Both the position numbers and the translations under genes were made by a program. Below, piece after piece: positions 28,768 to 39,018 of a DNA stretch of 64,000 nucleotides; the first letter of the stretch is position 1; each line of letters begins with the position of its first letter. The stretch is from Mycobacterium basiliense. Lineage in GTDB: Bacteria; Actinomycetota; Actinomycetes; Mycobacteriales; Mycobacteriaceae. The stretch covers positions 2,232,001 to 2,296,000 of the forward strand of contig NZ_LR130759.1 in assembly GCF_900292015.1 (NCBI RefSeq), read 5' to 3'. Under the pieces are notes generated by a model. The model was not told the DNA's origin. It made no database searches and saw nothing but the letters and a program-made list of their open reading frames with translations.

Positions 28768-29196
28768 TCGCTGGTCGACGTCTGCCGTTTCCCGTGGCCA
28801 GTGCGCGACACGCGCGACGCGCGACCAAAATGCGTGATGCACGGCACCGCACGTCTGCGGTGGCGTTCGCCGCGGGTCGCCCCCAGCCGTGGTGGTCCGA
28901 CGACCTTGCGGGTTGGGTGCCTCCGCCGCACGAAAAGTGCAGCTAGGCGAGGTTTTCTGAGTCGAGATACTCCAGCTGCCGGCTTCCCTTTTGGCTGACG
29001 CCCGGGCGGGTGTCGGGCGGTTGCGGGCGACGTCCAGCCGCGTCGCGTGGCGGGCCCACGCTGGGGATTTAACGCCCTAACCAGGGGGTCGGGTTAGATT
29101 TCGTTCCGAAGCGTGAGTACGGTCGTCTCCGCTGGCTGGAGTACCCGGCCAAGACCAAACAAAGATCGATTGACATCGATGAGAGACGGAGGAATC
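28768..29196. other. 429-bp intergenic region, pyrF to mihF
   Basis: No gene is supportable here. M. tuberculosis has PE15 and PPE20 between these genes; neither, nor a visible remnant, is found. The left part has short GC repeats (GCGCGACACGCGCGACGCGCG near 28806-28826). The right part presumably holds the mihF promoter: TAGATT (29095-29100) is a TAnnnT-type -10 candidate, giving a leader of about 90 nt before GTG 29197. Confidence 0.45.
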
Positions 29197-29514
29197 GTGG
29201 CCCTTCCCCAGTTGACCGACGAGCAGCGCGCGGCCGCGTTGGAGAAGGCTGCTGCCGCACGTCGAGCGCGAGCAGAGCTCAAGGATCGGCTCAAGCGCGG
29301 CGGCACCAACCTCACCCAGGTGCTCAAGGACGCCGAGACCGACGAGGTCTTGGGCAAGATGAAGGTCTCTGCGCTGCTCGAGGCGTTGCCGAAGGTGGGC
29401 AAGGTCAAGGCGCAGGAAATCATGACCGAGCTGGAAATCGCGCCGACTCGTCGTCTGCGCGGGCTCGGTGATCGTCAGCGCAAGGCCCTGCTGGAAAAGT
29501 TCGGCTCCGCCTAA
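29197..29514 (+). CDS. mihF: Mycobacterial integration host factor
   Basis: A 105-aa basic nucleoid-associated protein required for mycobacteriophage L5 integration and essential in mycobacteria. Sequence [18 protein letters not shown] through [24 protein letters not shown] (helix-two-turn-helix DNA-binding region) to [12 protein letters not shown] is nearly identical to the M. tuberculosis protein. GTG 29197 follows GGAGG (29188-29192); the upstream GTG at 29113 gives an unconserved extension like that in older annotation. A long GC-rich hairpin region follows before gmk. Confidence 0.95.
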   Translation: MALPQLTDEQRAAALEKAAAARRARAELKDRLKRGGTNLTQVLKDAETDEVLGKMKVSALLEALPKVGKVKAQEIMTELEIAPTRRLRGLGDRQRKALLEKFGSA

Positions 29515-29548
29515 CCCACCCTGCGATGCGGGCCGGCAGGCCTGAGCT

Positions 29549-29594
29549 GGGGGTGCGCCCCCACGGGGAGGTGCCCCCGCCGAATGGCGGGGGC
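29549..29594. repeat. GC-rich double hairpin between mihF and gmk
   Basis: Two stem-loops: GGGGG-TGCG-CCCCC (29549-29562) and a perfect 9-bp stem GCCCCCGCC-GAAT-GGCGGGGGC (29573-29594). The sequence resembles GC palindromes dispersed in slow-growing mycobacteria. It could end mihF transcription or attenuate reading into gmk; there is no U-tract. Confidence 0.5.
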
Positions 29595-29681
29595 GAGGCG
29601 GGCAGTCAGGCCCAGCACCCACACCAGTACCCACGGATGCAAGCCGAACGGCCTGCGGGGGGTGCGGACCCAGGAGCGCTG

Positions 29682-30275
29682 ATGAGCGCCGGCGGAGGAC
29701 CGGAATCAGCACGCGTTGTCGTGCTGTCCGGTCCCTCCGCGGTCGGCAAGTCGACGGTGGTCCGCTGCCTTCGGGATCGCATCCCGAACCTGCATTTCAG
29801 TGTCTCGGCCACGACGCGGGCGCCACGGCCGGGTGAGGTCGACGGCGTCGACTACCATTTCGTCTCCGCCGCTCGCTTCCAGCAATTGATCGACCGGGGC
29901 GAACTGCTGGAGTGGGCCGACATCCACGGTGGGCTGCACCGGTCGGGCACGTTGGCGCAGCCGGTTCGGGCGGCCATCAGATCTGGAGTTCCGGTGCTTA
30001 TCGAGGTTGATCTGGCGGGGGCCAGGTCGGTCAAGCAAGCGCTGCCCGAGGCCTTGACCGTATTCTTGGCGCCGCCCAGCTGGGAGGATCTCAAGGCCAG
30101 GCTGGTGGGCCGGGGCACCGAAACCGCTGAGGTGATTCGCCGCCGCTTGGAGACCGCACGAGCCGAACTCGCTGCCCAAGACGACTTCGACACGGTCGTA
30201 GTGAACAGTCGATTGGAGTCTGCATGCGACGAATTGGTATCCTTGCTGGTGAGAACTGCGCCTGGCTCTGCATGA
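29682..30275 (+). CDS. gmk: Guanylate kinase
   Basis: A 197-aa kinase phosphorylating GMP to GDP. The P-loop GPSAVGKST is at residues 17-25; the GMP-binding region [19 protein letters not shown] and lid follow ([12 protein letters not shown]). ATG 29682 follows AGGAG at 29672-29676; the longer frame back to 29526 would translate the GC hairpins and is rejected. In other mycobacteria it also sits between mihF and rpoZ. It is 73 bp from rpoZ. Confidence 0.94.
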   Translation: MSAGGGPESARVVVLSGPSAVGKSTVVRCLRDRIPNLHFSVSATTRAPRPGEVDGVDYHFVSAARFQQLIDRGELLEWADIHGGLHRSGTLAQPVRAAIRSGVPVLIEVDLAGARSVKQALPEALTVFLAPPSWEDLKARLVGRGTETAEVIRRRLETARAELAAQDDFDTVVVNSRLESACDELVSLLVRTAPGSA

Positions 30276-30348
30276 GCAACCAGCCAGAATTAAAGAATCA
30301 AAATTTTAACCGTTCGCACCGCTCTATGCCGCCAGGAGAAAGTCTTAA

Positions 30349-30681
<333 letters not shown>

Positions 30682-30696
30682 CAGGGCAGGCCCCGG

Positions 30697-31938
30697 ATGG
30701 ACCGTAAGCGGATCGTCGTCGGCGTCTCTGGGGGCATCGCCGCTTACAAGGCGTGCACCGTCGTTCGTCAGCTGACCGAGGCCGGTCACCACGTCCGGGT
30801 TATCCCTACCGAATCCGCCTTGCGGTTCATCGGTGCCGCTAGCTTCGAAGCGCTCTCCGGAGAGCCGGTGCATACCGGCGTTTTCGACGACGTGCCGGCC
30901 GTGCCGCACGTTCAGATCGGCCAGCAGGCCGACCTGGTCGTCGTCGCACCGGCCACCGCTGACCTGTTGGCGCGGGCCGTCGCCGGTCGCGCGGATGACC
31001 TGCTGACGGCGACGCTGCTCACGGCGCGGTGCCCGGTGATGTACGCCCCGGCGATGCACACCGAGATGTGGTTACATCCGGCAACGATCGACAATGTCGC
31101 AACGCTGCGCCACCGTGGTGCGGTGGTGCTCGAGCCGGCATCCGGGCGCCTGACCGGCAGTGACAGTGGTGCCGGGCGCCTGCCGGAGGCCGAGGAGATC
31201 ACCACCTTGGCGCAGTTGCTGTTAGAGCGCCACGACGCTCTGCCCTACGACCTGGCCGGCCGCAAGGTGCTCGTGACCGCCGGCGGTACCCGCGAGGCGA
31301 TCGATCCCGTGCGCTTTGTCGGCAACCGCAGCTCGGGCAAGCAGGGCTACGCGGTCGCGCGGGTCGCCGCCCAACGCGGTGCGGAGGTCACCTTGATCGC
31401 CGGGCATACCACCGGGCTCGTTGACCCGGCCGGAGTCGAAGTGGTGCACATCAGCTCGGCGCAGCAACTCGGCGACGCGGTTTCCAAGCATGCCCCCGAG
31501 GCCGACGTCCTGGTGATGGCCGCGGCCGTTGCCGATTTCCGGCCAGCGCAGGTTTCCGCCGCAAAGATCAAAAAGGGCGCCGAAGGTCCACCGACCATCG
31601 AACTGCTGCGCAATGACGATGTGCTGGCCGGCGCGGTACGTGCCCGCCAGCACGGCGAGTTGCCCAACATGCGGGCCATCGTCGGTTTCGCGGCCGAGAC
31701 CGGAGACGCCAATGGTGACGTGCTGTTTCACGCCCGGGCAAAGCTGCGGCGCAAGGGTTGCGACCTGTTGGTCGTCAATGCCGTGGGCGGTGACCGGGCC
31801 TTTGAGGTAGACAACAACGATGGTTGGCTGTTGGCTGCCGACGGGACCGAGTCGGCGTTGCAGCACGGCTCGAAGACGTTGATGGCGAGTCGTATCGTTG
31901 ATGCGATCGTCACGTTCTTGGATGGCAGTAGCGGGTAG
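30697..31938 (+). CDS. coaBC: Bifunctional phosphopantothenoylcysteine decarboxylase/synthetase CoaBC
   Basis: A 413-aa two-domain CoA enzyme. The N-terminal flavin-dependent CoaC decarboxylase (residues 1-180) has VGVSGGIAAYKA, the catalytic His in PAVPHVQIG and the substrate motif PAMHTEMW (His for the usual Asn, as in mycobacteria). The C-terminal CoaB synthetase has KVLVTAGGTREAIDPVR and NRSSGKQGYAVA, plus the conserved AAVADFRPAQVSAAKIKK with the CTP-site lysines. It forms 4'-phosphopantetheine from 4'-phosphopantothenate and cysteine in two steps, using CTP. ATG 30697. Confidence 0.95.
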   Translation: MDRKRIVVGVSGGIAAYKACTVVRQLTEAGHHVRVIPTESALRFIGAASFEALSGEPVHTGVFDDVPAVPHVQIGQQADLVVVAPATADLLARAVAGRADDLLTATLLTARCPVMYAPAMHTEMWLHPATIDNVATLRHRGAVVLEPASGRLTGSDSGAGRLPEAEEITTLAQLLLERHDALPYDLAGRKVLVTAGGTREAIDPVRFVGNRSSGKQGYAVARVAAQRGAEVTLIAGHTTGLVDPAGVEVVHISSAQQLGDAVSKHAPEADVLVMAAAVADFRPAQVSAAKIKKGAEGPPTIELLRNDDVLAGAVRARQHGELPNMRAIVGFAAETGDANGDVLFHARAKLRRKGCDLLVVNAVGGDRAFEVDNNDGWLLAADGTESALQHGSKTLMASRIVDAIVTFLDGSSG

Positions 31939-32028
31939 CCCATCCATGGGCCGGGTGCTGTGCGGCGCCTGAACAGGTGCTGAGCGATGCCTTGCCCGAG
32001 TGGACGGGCGCAAATTGATGCCTGAGGA

Positions 32029-32034
32029 TATAAT
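32029..32034 (+). promoter_or_regulatory. -10 promoter hexamer for metK
   Basis: A perfect TATAAT, rare in this GC-rich window, lies 34 bp before GTG 32068. No good -35 is found at 17 bp; mycobacterial sigma-A promoters often lack one. The 129-bp coaBC-metK gap supports a separate metK promoter. Confidence 0.55.
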
Positions 32035-32067
32035 TCGGCTAACTAATTATCGGAAGGAAGCAAGATT

Positions 32068-33279
<1,212 letters not shown>

Positions 33280-33290
33280 TTCTGGCGCAC

Positions 33291-33309
33291 CGGCCCGTTC
33301 AGCGGGCCG
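33291..33309. terminator. Small hairpin after metK
   Basis: CGGCCCG-TTCAG-CGGGCCG, a perfect 7-bp stem with 5-nt loop, 12 bp after the metK stop and overlapping the 3' end of the convergent PNPOx-like gene. It may terminate both; there is no U-tract. Confidence 0.4.
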
Positions 33310-33874
33310 CGCTGGGCGGTAGCGGATGGTCGGCGTCCAACCCGGGCAGGCCATCGATGCTGTGCTGGTTGCGACCGATCATGCGCACGTAGGTATCGTC
33401 GGCAGCCTTTTGGTGGTAGCGGTCGAGCACCGGCCGTTCGTCGACAAGCTCGTAGTAGGGCACCGCAAATCCGCACGCGTCGGCGATCCGGTCGACGTCG
33501 ACGACGATGGCGGCCCGTGTTCCTGCATGCAAGGTCTTGAAATGCGTTCTGACAAGCTCGAACTCGGTGTCATCCGGGCGCACGACACGCCCGGTGCCGA
33601 ACAGTCGCAGGATTCGTGAGTTGTGGGTGAACGAGCAGAACATGATGGTGATTCGGCCGTTGTCGCGTAGGTGCGAGATTGTCTCAGCGCCACTGCCGAA
33701 CAGGTCGATGTAGGCGACGGTGTGGTCGTCGAGCACGGCAAATGTGTCCCGGTATCCCTTGGGGGAGAGGTTGACTCGACCTCCATTTGACGGCGCAGTG
33801 GCAACAAAGAACATGGCCTGCTGACCGATGAAGTCGCGGAGCGATTCGTCGATGTGTGCGAACTCTTTGGACAT
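33299..33874 (-). CDS. Pyridoxamine 5'-phosphate oxidase-family (split beta-barrel flavin) protein
   Basis: A 191-aa protein beginning MSKEFAHIDESLRDFIG at ATG 33874, set by GGAGGAG upstream; the in-frame ATG at 33898 lacks a site. The segment FFVATAPSNGGRVNLSPKGY followed by VAYIDLFGSGAETISHLRDNGRITIMFCSF is typical of PNPOx-like FMN or F420 proteins. True PNPOx activity is unlikely; family relatives reduce F420-linked or heme-like substrates. I do not recall a homologue at this position in M. tuberculosis, so it may be lineage-specific. It converges on metK. Confidence 0.82.
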   Translation of the reverse strand: MSKEFAHIDESLRDFIGQQAMFFVATAPSNGGRVNLSPKGYRDTFAVLDDHTVAYIDLFGSGAETISHLRDNGRITIMFCSFTHNSRILRLFGTGRVVRPDDTEFELVRTHFKTLHAGTRAAIVVDVDRIADACGFAVPYYELVDERPVLDRYHQKAADDTYVRMIGRNQHSIDGLPGLDADHPLPPSAAR

Positions 33875-33961
33875 CGAGATCTCCTCCTGCGCATTCAATG
33901 TTCGAGCCTAGCGCTGGCCAACGAGGTTGGCCGGAGTGAGATTTGTCTCGGTCGCCGACCG

Positions 33962-35446
33962 CTAACTGGTGAACCGGTAGTCGTCCAGGCTAAAGCGGCG
34001 ACTGCGCCAATAGGCCTCCATTGTCGTCGTCGGTCGCAACGGGACGTCACCGTTCTTGTCGAAGTAGTAGCTGTTGGCTCGCCGACAGCTGTCCTGCCAG
34101 AAGACCTGGCGGTGACGGCGGCGCATGACCTCGGCGAAATAGCGATCGTTGGCTTCCTCGGTCACCTCGACGCGGGTCGCGCCCTCGCGACGGGCCCGCT
34201 TCAGGCAACGCAGGATGTGATGTGTCTGCGTCTCGATCAGGGCGAAATACGACGACCCGACGTAGCCGTACGGGCCGAACACCGCGAAGAAGTTCGGATA
34301 GCCCGGAACGCTGACGCCCTCGTATGCCTGTGTTCGGTGGTCGTCCCAGAACTGGCTCAAGGACCGGCCAGCACGACCGACGACGGGGTAGGTGAGTACG
34401 TCGTCGGTGTCTAGCACCTTGAAGCCGGTGGCGAGAACCAGGACGTCGACCTCGTGGCTGGTGCCATCGGTGGTGGCCACCGCGGCGGGTGTGATCTGCT
34501 CGATCGGCTCGGTAATCAGCTGCACGTTGTCGCGGTTGAACGTGGCCAGATAGGTGTTGTGGAATCCCGGCCGTTTGCAGCCCACGGCATAGCGCGGGGT
34601 GAGTTGGTCGCGCACTACCGGGTCGTTGACCTGTTGGCGCAGATAACGCCGCCCCAGTGAGGCGCTCCAGCGGGCCAGCGGAAACACCGTGAAGTAGTGC
34701 GCTGAAATCGGGAACGTCGCTTCCACGAAAGCCTGGCTAAGGATTCGCTGGACGGCTTTGCCGCCCGGAAGCCGCATTGCCCAGCGCGCCGGCGCCGGCA
34801 GCGGCACATCGAGCTTGGGGAAGCACCAGATTGGGGTACGCTGAAATACGGTGAGGTGTTCAACTATTGGCGCGATTTCCGGGATGATCTGGACAGCCGA
34901 GGCGCCGGTGCCGACAATCCCGACGCGCTTGCCGGTCAGATCCTGGTTGTGATCCCAGCGTGCGGTGTGCATGGTCACCCCGCCGAAGTCGTCGACACCG
35001 TCAATGTCGGGAAGCTTGGGCACCGTCAGCACGCCGCTGGCGTTGATGACGAATCTGGCGGTGAGTTCGCCGCCAGGGTCGGTGTGTAGTCGCCACAGGC
35101 CGAGTTTTTCATCGAATTCGGCGCCAAGCACTTTGGTGTCGAATCGGATCCGCGATCGGATGCGGTATTTGTCGACGCAATGTTCGGCATATGCCTTGAG
35201 CTCGCGTCCGGGCGCATAGGTCCGTGACCACCGTGCGCTCTGCTCAAAGGAGAACTGGTAGGAAAAGGACGGAATGTCCACGGCAATACCGGGGTAGGTG
35301 TTCCAAAACCACGTCCCGCCAACTCCGTCGCCGGCTTCGAGCACCACGTAGTCGCTAAATCCCGCTTTGTCGAGTTTGATGGCGGCGCCGATGCCGGAGA
35401 ATCCGGCGCCGACGATCGCTGTGTGGTAATCCGGCAAGGTCGTCAT
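33962..35446 (-). CDS. Baeyer-Villiger-type flavin monooxygenase (Rv1393c-like)
   Basis: A 494-aa class B flavoprotein monooxygenase: FAD site GAGFSGIGAAIKL, the fingerprint FGGVTMHTARWD (F-x-G-x-x-x-H-x-x-x-W), and NADPH site GIVGTGASAVQIIPE. It inserts oxygen next to ketones or oxidises heteroatoms; relatives activate thioamide drugs in mycobacteria. ATG 35446 overlaps the cyp132 stop (ATGA), so the P450 and this enzyme are one operon and may act in sequence on the same substrate, probably a lipid or steroid-like compound. Confidence 0.9.
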   Translation of the reverse strand: MTTLPDYHTAIVGAGFSGIGAAIKLDKAGFSDYVVLEAGDGVGGTWFWNTYPGIAVDIPSFSYQFSFEQSARWSRTYAPGRELKAYAEHCVDKYRIRSRIRFDTKVLGAEFDEKLGLWRLHTDPGGELTARFVINASGVLTVPKLPDIDGVDDFGGVTMHTARWDHNQDLTGKRVGIVGTGASAVQIIPEIAPIVEHLTVFQRTPIWCFPKLDVPLPAPARWAMRLPGGKAVQRILSQAFVEATFPISAHYFTVFPLARWSASLGRRYLRQQVNDPVVRDQLTPRYAVGCKRPGFHNTYLATFNRDNVQLITEPIEQITPAAVATTDGTSHEVDVLVLATGFKVLDTDDVLTYPVVGRAGRSLSQFWDDHRTQAYEGVSVPGYPNFFAVFGPYGYVGSSYFALIETQTHHILRCLKRARREGATRVEVTEEANDRYFAEVMRRRHRQVFWQDSCRRANSYYFDKNGDVPLRPTTTMEAYWRSRRFSLDDYRFTS

Positions 35447-36840
35447 TGGCGCTCACTTCCGATGACATGAACTCCGTACTTGGGCCGCAGCGTTAGCGTC
35501 GCCTCAAGTTTGACCGGATTCCGGAGTGGACCAACCGGCACGTCAAAGGTGAAGCGTTGACTCATGATTGCCGCCATCAGCACCATCTCCATGAGTGCAA
35601 AGCCCTGCCCGATGCAAATGCGCCGGCCACCGCCGAACGGCAGGTACGAGGAGCGCGGTCGGGTCTTGGCAGCCGACAGGAACCGTTCGGGATCGAATCT
35701 TTCCGGGTCGGGCCACCAGCGCGGGTCATGGTGAACATGGTGGATCGGGATGACCACGGTGGTGCCGCGGCGAATGTGATGCCCGTCCACCACGTCGTCT
35801 TCGATCGCCTCCCGCGCGATGACCCACACCGAGGAGAAGTAGCGTTGCGATTCCTGCAGGCATGCGGTGGTCCATACCAGCTTGCCCAAGTCCTCGGCCG
35901 CCGGGCGGCGCGCTCCCAGCACGTCGTCGACCTCGGCGAGCATCCGGTTGCGCGCCGTGGGGTGGACGGCCATCAGGTACCAGAACCAGGACATGGCGTT
36001 GGCGGTCGTTTCGTGGCCGGCGAGCATGAAGGTCAGCGCCTCGTCTCGGACGCGCTGGCGCGGCCAGGTGCCGTTGTCGGCGTGCAGTAGCACGTTGAGC
36101 AGGTCAGCGCGATCGGTCGGCTCCGACAGCCGCTGATCAATCACCGAGTTGACCGCATGGTCCAGCGTCAGGGTGATGTCCTGTATCTCCCGCAGCGGCG
36201 GAGGCAATGGCACTCCCGAGTAGGTGCACCACATCAGCAGGTCGTAGACCCGGCGGGGCATCAAACCCCATAGGCCGAGTCGCTCCAGCTTTTCGGCGTG
36301 GCGCAGTCCGCGGGTGGCGAGATCGTTCATGGACTGGACCAAGGGCCCGAAGTCCTGGCCGAACAGCGCATTTGCCACCACCCGCAAAGTTGCCTCGACC
36401 ATCGTCTGATGTATGTCGAAGCTCTCACCGCCGACCAATGTGTTGGTGACGTTCGCGATGGGATCGATCATCAGGTCTACGAGTTCGTCGAGGTGGCGTC
36501 TCGCGAACGTCGGGTTCAAGGCGCTGCGGTGGCTGCTCCAGGAACTACCCTCGTCGGTGAGCAGATTGAGGCCCGCGGCGGCTCGGATCGGTCCGTACTC
36601 GTCGGATTTGACGTACTTCAACCGTGCCTGGTGTAGCACGTGGTCGATATACTCCGGATGACTAAGGGAGACGAAACGTCTTCCAGCGCAACGAAACCTG
36701 GTGATGTCATGGCCGCGGGACCGGCCCAGGAAACCGTCTCCGACGTCGAACCCGATGGTGAGTGCTTCTCGTGTCATCGTCCAGGTACCCAGCCTGCTAG
36801 CCGGTCCCCGCAGGGGCCGCTCGGCGGTGAGACTGCCCAT
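35443..36840 (-). CDS. cyp132: Cytochrome P450 CYP132
   Basis: A 465-aa soluble P450. I-helix oxygen motif AGHETTAN, ExxR in LQESQRYFSS, and heme loop FGGGRRICIGQ with C409 as iron ligand. The pattern resembles fatty-acid-hydroxylating CYP4/CYP102-like families. ATG 36840 (MGSLTAERPLRGP) follows GGAG and matches the M. tuberculosis start; a longer frame to 36891 is rejected. Divergent from the AraC-family regulator gene with 74 bp between starts. Expression is likely controlled by that regulator, as reported for M. tuberculosis. Confidence 0.92.
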   Translation of the reverse strand: MGSLTAERPLRGPASRLGTWTMTREALTIGFDVGDGFLGRSRGHDITRFRCAGRRFVSLSHPEYIDHVLHQARLKYVKSDEYGPIRAAAGLNLLTDEGSSWSSHRSALNPTFARRHLDELVDLMIDPIANVTNTLVGGESFDIHQTMVEATLRVVANALFGQDFGPLVQSMNDLATRGLRHAEKLERLGLWGLMPRRVYDLLMWCTYSGVPLPPPLREIQDITLTLDHAVNSVIDQRLSEPTDRADLLNVLLHADNGTWPRQRVRDEALTFMLAGHETTANAMSWFWYLMAVHPTARNRMLAEVDDVLGARRPAAEDLGKLVWTTACLQESQRYFSSVWVIAREAIEDDVVDGHHIRRGTTVVIPIHHVHHDPRWWPDPERFDPERFLSAAKTRPRSSYLPFGGGRRICIGQGFALMEMVLMAAIMSQRFTFDVPVGPLRNPVKLEATLTLRPKYGVHVIGSERQ

Positions 36841-36914
36841 GGCTCCACTGTATGGCTGACGAGGGGGGCCCGTAATGAGACAATGGGACACAGAGTTGGG
36901 AGTTTAGGACAATC
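36841..36914. promoter_or_regulatory. Shared divergent promoter, cyp132 / AraC regulator
   Basis: The 74-bp gap holds both promoters. Partly repeated GACA-containing segments are seen (GAGACAATGGGACAC at 36876-36890 and AGGACAAT at 36907-36914), possible regulator half-sites in direct orientation. Not tested by any alignment. Confidence 0.4.
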
Positions 36915-37949
36915 ATGGGAAACGCGCCGCCGCCGGCCGAAATACGACATCCGGTGTATGCGACCCGGGTGTTGTGCGAGGTGGCCAACGAGCGCGGGGT
37001 GTCCACCAATGATGTGCTGGCGGGCACCGCGATCGAACCGGCCGATCTCAACGATCCGAACGCAGTAGTCAGCGGGTTCGACGAAGTGGTGGCGGTACGC
37101 CGGATGCTGGCACGGTTGCCGGATGACGCCGGTGTCGGGATCGACGTGGGCAGCCGGTTTACGCTTACGCACTTCGGGTTGTTCGGGTTTGCCGTGATGT
37201 CGTGCGCCAACCTTCGTGAGTTGTTCACCATCGCCATGCGGTATTTCGCGCTGACCATGTTGCACATCGACATCAGGTTGTTCGAGACCGCCGACGACTG
37301 CCTTTTCGAACTGGACGCCGGCCACCTGCCCGCCGATGTGCGGAGGTTTTTCATCGAGCGTGATATCGCCGGAATAATCACCACGACAATGAGTTTCACC
37401 CTGCCCCTGGCGGAGCGGTATGCCGATCAGGTATCGGCGGAGTTGGCGGTCGACGAAGAGTTGATGCGTCCGTTGCTCGGGGTTGTTCCGGTGCACGACG
37501 TCGCGTTCGGGCGGGCGCACAACAGGCTGCACTTTCCGCGGGCGATGTTCGACGAGCCGCTGCCGCAGGCCGATCGCCACACCTTGGAGACGTGCATGGC
37601 GCAGTGCGACGTGCTGATGCAGCGCAATGAACGACGCCAGGGGATCACGGCGCTGGTTCGCACCAAGATATTCCGCGATTATCGGGTCGTTCCGACGCTG
37701 CGCGACGTCGCCGCCGAACTCGACCTGCATCCGCGCACGCTGCGGCGCCGCCTTGCCGAGGAAGGTACGTCGTTTCGGGCGTTGGTGAACGAAGCGCGGT
37801 CCACCGTGGCGGTCGACCTACTGTGCAACGTCGGATTGACCGTGGAAGAGGTGTCTACCCGGCTGGGCTACACCGAGGTGTCGACCTTCTCGCACGCCTT
37901 CAAACGCTGGTATGGATCTTCGCCCAGTCGGTATTTGCGCCGGGCCTAG
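36915..37949 (+). CDS. AraC-family transcriptional regulator (Rv1395-like)
   Basis: A 344-aa regulator with an N-terminal Arabinose_bd-like domain (about residues 20-200) and a C-terminal AraC double [22 protein letters not shown], then [20 protein letters not shown] and the signature [15 protein letters not shown]. Same length as in M. tuberculosis, where this protein is reported to activate cyp132 and repress itself. ATG 36915. No PE_PGRS25 or VapBC10 genes follow, unlike M. tuberculosis; lipH is next. Confidence 0.92.
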   Translation: MGNAPPPAEIRHPVYATRVLCEVANERGVSTNDVLAGTAIEPADLNDPNAVVSGFDEVVAVRRMLARLPDDAGVGIDVGSRFTLTHFGLFGFAVMSCANLRELFTIAMRYFALTMLHIDIRLFETADDCLFELDAGHLPADVRRFFIERDIAGIITTTMSFTLPLAERYADQVSAELAVDEELMRPLLGVVPVHDVAFGRAHNRLHFPRAMFDEPLPQADRHTLETCMAQCDVLMQRNERRQGITALVRTKIFRDYRVVPTLRDVAAELDLHPRTLRRRLAEEGTSFRALVNEARSTVAVDLLCNVGLTVEEVSTRLGYTEVSTFSHAFKRWYGSSPSRYLRRA

Positions 37950-38021
37950 GCGCCGAGTGCCCGAAGCCGCGGGGGTGGCAATCTCGGGCGCCGGTATCAC
38001 CCGCAGGTGTCCGAAATTCGG

Positions 38022-38993
38022 CTACGGGTGCAGCGCCTTGCGCAGTGCGGCCAAACCTCGGTCGGTCGCCTCGGCCGCGGTGGGCACCACCAACGCGAAG
38101 TTGACGTAGCCATGCACCAGGTTCGGCTCGTTGTACCACTCGGCCGGGACCCCTGCGGCCGCCAGCAGCTCGGCGTAGCGGGCCCCGTCATCGCGCAATG
38201 GGTCGTGCTCGGCGGTGCCGATGAAGGCCGGAGGCAGCCCCGACAGGTCTCCGTTGCCGGGAGCAAGGGTGCTGGGCAGCGACGAGTGGTCAGTGATATC
38301 GATCCCGGGCACGTACCACGACAGAAAGGCGTCGATGACTTCGAGATCCAGGATCGGTGCCGTCGCGTTCTCGGTGAATGACGGCAGCGTGAGGTCGCCG
38401 ATGCAGGACGGATACCACAGCAGTTGGAAGGCCAGGCTGGGACCGCCCTTGTCGGCGTGGTCCCGAGCCAGCTGCGCCATGATCGCCGAGATGTTGCCGC
38501 CTGCGGAGTCGCCGGCTACGGCGATTCTGGTGGGATCGCCGCCGAGCTCGGCGGCGTGCTCACCGACCCACCGCAGTGCGGCCCAGCTGTCGTCAATCCC
38601 AGCCGGATAGGGATGCTCCGGTGCCAGCCGGTAGCCGACGGAGACCACGATCGCCTCAGCGCCTACCGCGTGGGCGCGCGCGACGTGGTCATGGGTGTCG
38701 AGGTCGCCCAGCGCCCAGCCGCCGCCGTGGTAGTACACGACCACTGGCAAATCCTGGTCGGCAGCTTCGGGGGGCCAATAGATCCGGACCGGGATGTCGG
38801 TGTGCCCTCCGTACCCCACCGTGCGGTTCTCGATCCGCAGGTCGGGGAGCAGTTCCGGGGGCACCTTGAGCGCAGCCAGCCGCTGTCGGGCAACTTCGAC
38901 GCCGTCAGCTGCGCAAAAAGTCATCGGAATAGCGTCGAGCATCATCTTGAGGATGGGATCGATGCCGGGGCGGGTGATGATCGGCTCCGTCAT
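38022..38993 (-). CDS. lipH: HSL-family esterase/lipase LipH
   Basis: A 323-aa alpha/beta hydrolase of the hormone-sensitive lipase family. Oxyanion motif H89-G-G-G92 (YYHGGGWALGD), nucleophile S163 in GDSAGG, and a C-terminal DPLRDDGARYAELLAAAGV with the Asp, followed by the catalytic His in LVHGYVNF. No signal peptide. ATG 38993. It is followed upstream by the paralogue lipI, 25 bp away on the same strand, so the pair is an operon with lipI first. Confidence 0.9.
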   Translation of the reverse strand: MTEPIITRPGIDPILKMMLDAIPMTFCAADGVEVARQRLAALKVPPELLPDLRIENRTVGYGGHTDIPVRIYWPPEAADQDLPVVVYYHGGGWALGDLDTHDHVARAHAVGAEAIVVSVGYRLAPEHPYPAGIDDSWAALRWVGEHAAELGGDPTRIAVAGDSAGGNISAIMAQLARDHADKGGPSLAFQLLWYPSCIGDLTLPSFTENATAPILDLEVIDAFLSWYVPGIDITDHSSLPSTLAPGNGDLSGLPPAFIGTAEHDPLRDDGARYAELLAAAGVPAEWYNEPNLVHGYVNFALVVPTAAEATDRGLAALRKALHP

Positions 38994-39018
38994 GGTCCTA
39001 CGGTACGCACCGCGCTAG

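Noticed and set aside
28768..29196. Hidden PE/PPE remnants
   Set aside because: No PE or PPE N-terminal signature in any frame of the gap.
29526..29681. Longer gmk reading frame starting at 29526
   Set aside because: It would translate the GC hairpins into low-complexity Gly/Pro/Gln and lacks conservation; ATG 29682 has AGGAG.
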